Below are positions 8,158 through 10,168 of a stretch of DNA of 10,168 bases, in pieces. Every line of letters starts with the position of its first letter. Within the stretch, counting starts at the first letter, position 1. The position numbers were made by a program, and so were the translations under genes. The notes below the pieces were generated by a model. It searched no databases. It saw only the letters and a program-made list of their open reading frames with translations, and had not been told where the DNA came from. Origin of the DNA: a bacterium (GTDB lineage Bacteria > Eremiobacterota > Eremiobacteria > Baltobacterales > Baltobacteraceae). The stretch lies in the NCBI GenBank assembly GCA_021784715.1, contig JAJYHP010000057.1, positions 7,290-17,457 of the forward strand, read 5' to 3'.

Positions 8158-8543
8158 GCTTGAAGGCGCTCCTCGCCGTCGCCCTCGGCGGCGGCATCGG
8201 GTCGGCATTACGATACGGCGTGAACTTCGTCGTCATCGCGCGCTTCGGCCCCGGCTTTCCGTTCGGTACGTTCCTCATTAATATTACCGGCAGTCTGCTG
8301 ATCGGGATCGTGGCGGAGCTCGCCGCGACCTCCTCGGTGGGGATGGCGCCCCTCCTGCGCCTGTTTCTCGCCGTCGGCGTGCTCGGCGGTTATACGACGT
8401 TCTCCACCTTCGCACTCGATACGGTCACGCTCGTCGGGGACCGAACGCTGGGGATGGCGACGCTCTACGTTCTCGCGAGCGTCGCGCTCGGTGTGGTTGC
8501 CGCTTTTGCCGGGCAGGTGCTCGTGCGCTTGGCGATGCGCTAA
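8154..8543 (+). CDS. crcB: Fluoride ion channel CrcB/Fluc
   Basis: 129 residues with four hydrophobic helices, the standard length. The protein dimerises in antiparallel orientation in the inner membrane and lets fluoride out of the cell. Family motifs are GGGIGSALRYG (12-22), GTFLINITGS (38-47) with pore Asn43, and VLGGYTTFSTF (76-86) whose Phe83 and Phe86 are the fluoride-lining Phe-box residues. These match the Asn and Phe residues known in characterised Fluc channels. A single gene is present, so a homodimer is expected rather than the two-gene heterodimer seen in some Gram-positives. The start codon sits in a 4-nt overlap with the DUF190 stop, with GGCGAGGG just ahead. Confidence 0.97.
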   Translation: MSLKALLAVALGGGIGSALRYGVNFVVIARFGPGFPFGTFLINITGSLLIGIVAELAATSSVGMAPLLRLFLAVGVLGGYTTFSTFALDTVTLVGDRTLGMATLYVLASVALGVVAAFAGQVLVRLAMR

Positions 8544-8668
8544 GCGCGCGCCTTTGCGAGCTCCTTACAGATCGGGAGCAACCCCGCATTTACCCGAGGA
8601 GTTATGCTGCGAGATTCCCGCCGAGGGGATTTCCGCACGTAGAATTTTTCGTTAAAAGAGGAGCATTC

Positions 8669-9040
8669 ATGCACGATCGGGATCTGATCGAACGCGTCGA
8701 AGCAATGAGCGCACAAGAGATCGACGGATTGCCCGTCGGCGTTATTACCTTAGGGCTCGACGGAAAAATACTTCGCTACAATCGTACCGAGGCGGAGATG
8801 GCGCGCCTCGACCAGCGCTCGCAGGTGGGGCGAAACTTCTTTACCGAGGTCGCACCCTGCACGGCGAATCCGGAGTTTCAAGGCCGCTTCACGACCCTGG
8901 CCGCAAAGACGAGCGGCGGCATCGAGACCTTCGACTACACCTTCCGCTTTGCTTGGGGCGCGCAGCGCGTGCATATTACGTTCGTGCGCAAGGCGGGTCG
9001 CGATGACGTCGACGTGCTCATCACGCGAATGTCTGCCTAA
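8669..9040 (+). CDS. pyp: Photoactive yellow protein homologue (single PAS domain)
   Basis: 123 residues against 125 in Halorhodospira PYP, alignable along the whole length. IDGLPVGVI, LDGKILRYNRTE and GRNFFTEVAPCTANPEF (54-70) match the PYP segments LDGLAFGAI, GDGNILQYNAAE and GKNFFKDVAPCTDSPEF. Tyr37, Glu41 and Cys64 fall on PYP Tyr42, Glu46 and Cys69 at a constant offset of 5. Cys69 carries the p-coumaroyl chromophore, and the other two hydrogen-bond its phenolate. PYP Thr50 and Arg52 are replaced by Ala45 and Leu47, and PYP Met100 by Trp96 after a one-residue insertion. AGAGGAG (8657-8663) fixes the start. It is a single gene with its own terminator. No tyrosine ammonia-lyase or coumarate ligase gene is in the window, so light sensing is unproven; a chromophore-free PAS sensor is the alternative. 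Confidence 0.8.
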   Translation: MHDRDLIERVEAMSAQEIDGLPVGVITLGLDGKILRYNRTEAEMARLDQRSQVGRNFFTEVAPCTANPEFQGRFTTLAAKTSGGIETFDYTFRFAWGAQRVHITFVRKAGRDDVDVLITRMSA

Positions 9041-9076
9041 AACCCCTGCGAATCGCCGAGTTTTGAGCAACATTTG

Positions 9077-9102
9077 AGGCCGCGCTCGCAGGAGCGCGGC
9101 CT
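9077..9102 (+). terminator. Hairpin terminator after the PYP-like gene
   Basis: AGGCCGCGCTC (9077-9087) and GAGCGCGGCCT (9092-9102) form a perfect 11-bp GC-rich stem with a GCAG loop. It lies 37 nt past the stop and is followed by TCCCTCT. The T tract is weak, but stem strength and location between two genes support termination. Confidence 0.7.
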
Positions 9103-9157
9103 TCCCTCTAGGACTTCCCGGGCAAGAATCATGACGCTCTTTTCGAGGAGGTTCTCG

Positions 9158-10168
9158 TTGTCTCGCACATCCGTACGCTGGGCGCTCGCCGCCGCAGCAC
9201 TTTTTGCACTTAGCCTTCCGTCGTTCGCGCGCGCCGCGGGCGCCGCGAGCCCCCCTCCCGCCAAGAGCGCGGTGAAGGCCACGCCGAAGCCGACGCCCAC
9301 CCCGACCCCGCCGCCGCCCTACAAGCAGATGCATTGGCGGGAGATCGGACCGGCCGCAGGCGGCGGACGCGTGACCTCGGTCGCCGGATCGGCGACGAAC
9401 GTGAAGCTCTACTTTGTGGGCTCCGCCGGCGGCGGCGTCTGGAAAACGATCAACGGCGGCTTCACGTGGACGCCCGTGTTCGCGAATCAAAAGGTCGCGG
9501 CGATCGGCGCGGTCACCATCGATCCCAGTAACAATAATATCGTCTGGGTCGGAACCGGCGAGAGCAATCCTCGCAACGATGTCAGTTACGGCGACGGTCT
9601 TTATAAGTCGACGAACGGCGGCATGACTTGGAAGCGGGTCGGCCTCAAGGGCGTGCGTTCGATCTCTCGCATCGTCGTCGATCCCAAAGACGGCAACCAC
9701 GTTGTTGTCGCTGCCTTCGGTGACCCGTATCGCAACAGCGTTCATCGCGGCGTCTACGTCACGTTCGACGGCGGCAAAACATGGAAGAAGACGCTCTATC
9801 TTGCGCCCGATAGCGGCGCGAGCGATCTTGCGATGGTGCCGAGCGATCCGAACGTCATCTATGCCGGCATGTGGGAGTTTCGCCGTAAACCCTGGACCTT
9901 CCGTAGCGGCGGTCCGAACGACGGGCTCTATAAATCGACCGACGGCGGCAAGAGCTGGACGAAACTCGTCGGCAATGGTTTACCGACCGGAATTACCGGG
10001 CGCATCGGCCTCGCGGTCTCGCAGAGCGATCCGAATTATGTCTACGCGCTGATCGAAGCGGCGAACGGTATCCTTTGGCGCAGCGAGAACGCCGGCAAGA
10101 CTTGGAAGATGGTCAGCGATAATACGCTCGTCGACCAACGTCCCTTCTATTTCACGCACATCGCCGTC
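9158..10168 (+). CDS. Exported BNR/sortilin-like beta-propeller protein (partial, 5' end)
   Basis: The first 337 codons are present and the frame is open to the window edge. The TTG at 9158 is chosen because GAGGAGG (9145-9151) lies 6 nt upstream; an in-frame ATG at 9131 would place that site inside the gene. A Sec signal (MSRTSVRW, hydrophobic to about 22, ARA-AG) is followed by a Pro/Thr linker (TPKPTPTPTPPPP, 42-54). The propeller then begins: WREIGPAAGGGRV (60-71), GGGVWK, and five Asp-box repeats at TINGGFTW (97-104), STNGGMTW (151-158), TFDGGKTW (202-209), STDGGKSW (260-267) and SENAGKTW (309-316). Blocks such as VWVGTGESNPRNDVSYGDG and MWEFRRKPWTF are typical of the large (about 1000-residue) VPS10/BNR-repeat proteins of unknown function in Acidobacteria and relatives. 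Catalytic activity cannot be judged; sialidase or GH74 activity should not be assumed. Confidence 0.9.
   Translation, partial: MSRTSVRWALAAAALFALSLPSFARAAGAASPPPAKSAVKATPKPTPTPTPPPPYKQMHWREIGPAAGGGRVTSVAGSATNVKLYFVGSAGGGVWKTINGGFTWTPVFANQKVAAIGAVTIDPSNNNIVWVGTGESNPRNDVSYGDGLYKSTNGGMTWKRVGLKGVRSISRIVVDPKDGNHVVVAAFGDPYRNSVHRGVYVTFDGGKTWKKTLYLAPDSGASDLAMVPSDPNVIYAGMWEFRRKPWTFRSGGPNDGLYKSTDGGKSWTKLVGNGLPTGITGRIGLAVSQSDPNYVYALIEAANGILWRSENAGKTWKMVSDNTLVDQRPFYFTHIAV

Noticed and set aside
8561..8580. Possible terminator after crcB (GCTCC ... GGAGC)
   Set aside because: Five-bp stem with a ten-base loop and no T run; too weak to call.
8640..8645. TAGAAT as a -10 box for the PYP-like gene
   Set aside because: No -35 element at 16-18 bp spacing, and the leader would be very short.
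8750..9745. 331-codon minus-strand open frame
   Set aside because: It crosses the PYP-like gene, the terminator and the propeller gene in antisense. Its sequence is Arg/Ala/Gly-rich without domain signals.
9130..10168. Sialidase or GH74 call for the propeller protein
   Set aside because: Asp-box repeats are shared by many non-enzymatic propellers, and no catalytic residues can be assigned from the visible part.

Overview
The window is ordinary, densely packed bacterial chromosome with high GC content. It carries no insertion sequence, tRNA, rRNA or CRISPR array. Exported proteins with lipobox or Sec signals, a cell-wall lytic transglycosylase, a flagellin and a GmhB-type phosphatase suggest a diderm bacterium that can be motile. 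Proline/threonine-rich linkers and the mix of families recall uncultured soil lineages such as Eremiobacterota (WPS-2). That placement is inference; nothing here fixes the phylum.

Layout. Positions 1-1020 (minus strand) hold a two-gene unit: a glucose-1-dehydrogenase-like SDR whose stop overlaps the start of a partial gene that may be a GH15-type glucoamylase. A 163-bp divergent region with an 18-bp dyad separates it from an orphan flagellin (1184-3073, plus) whose variable region holds two tandem jelly-roll-like domains. A strong hairpin terminator lies between the flagellin and a convergent secreted lipoprotein (3159-4292, minus) with an HEEAE motif and a Pro/Thr-rich tail. The stretch 4293-4631 has no gene. 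It holds a purine-loop hairpin, a possible promoter and a TPP riboswitch that runs into the ribosome binding site of thiC (4632-6293). thiC overlaps a HAD-IIIA phosphatase gene by 4 nt.

From 6825 onward there is a minus-strand SLT-type lytic transglycosylase and, divergently, a 51-codon single-pass membrane protein. A fluoride riboswitch (about 7716-7782) then leads a DUF190-crcB pair with a 4-nt overlap, a fluoride-export unit. Next comes a 123-residue PAS protein that aligns along its length with photoactive yellow protein and keeps the chromophore cysteine. A terminator follows, then the first 337 codons of an exported BNR/sortilin-like beta-propeller that runs off the window.

Working together: two riboswitch-controlled units (thiamine pyrimidine synthesis, fluoride export) lie among single genes for surface, motility and wall functions. 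The most interesting items are the PYP homologue, the flagellin with two inserted binding-type domains, and the two riboswitches whose geometry suggests direct control of translation.
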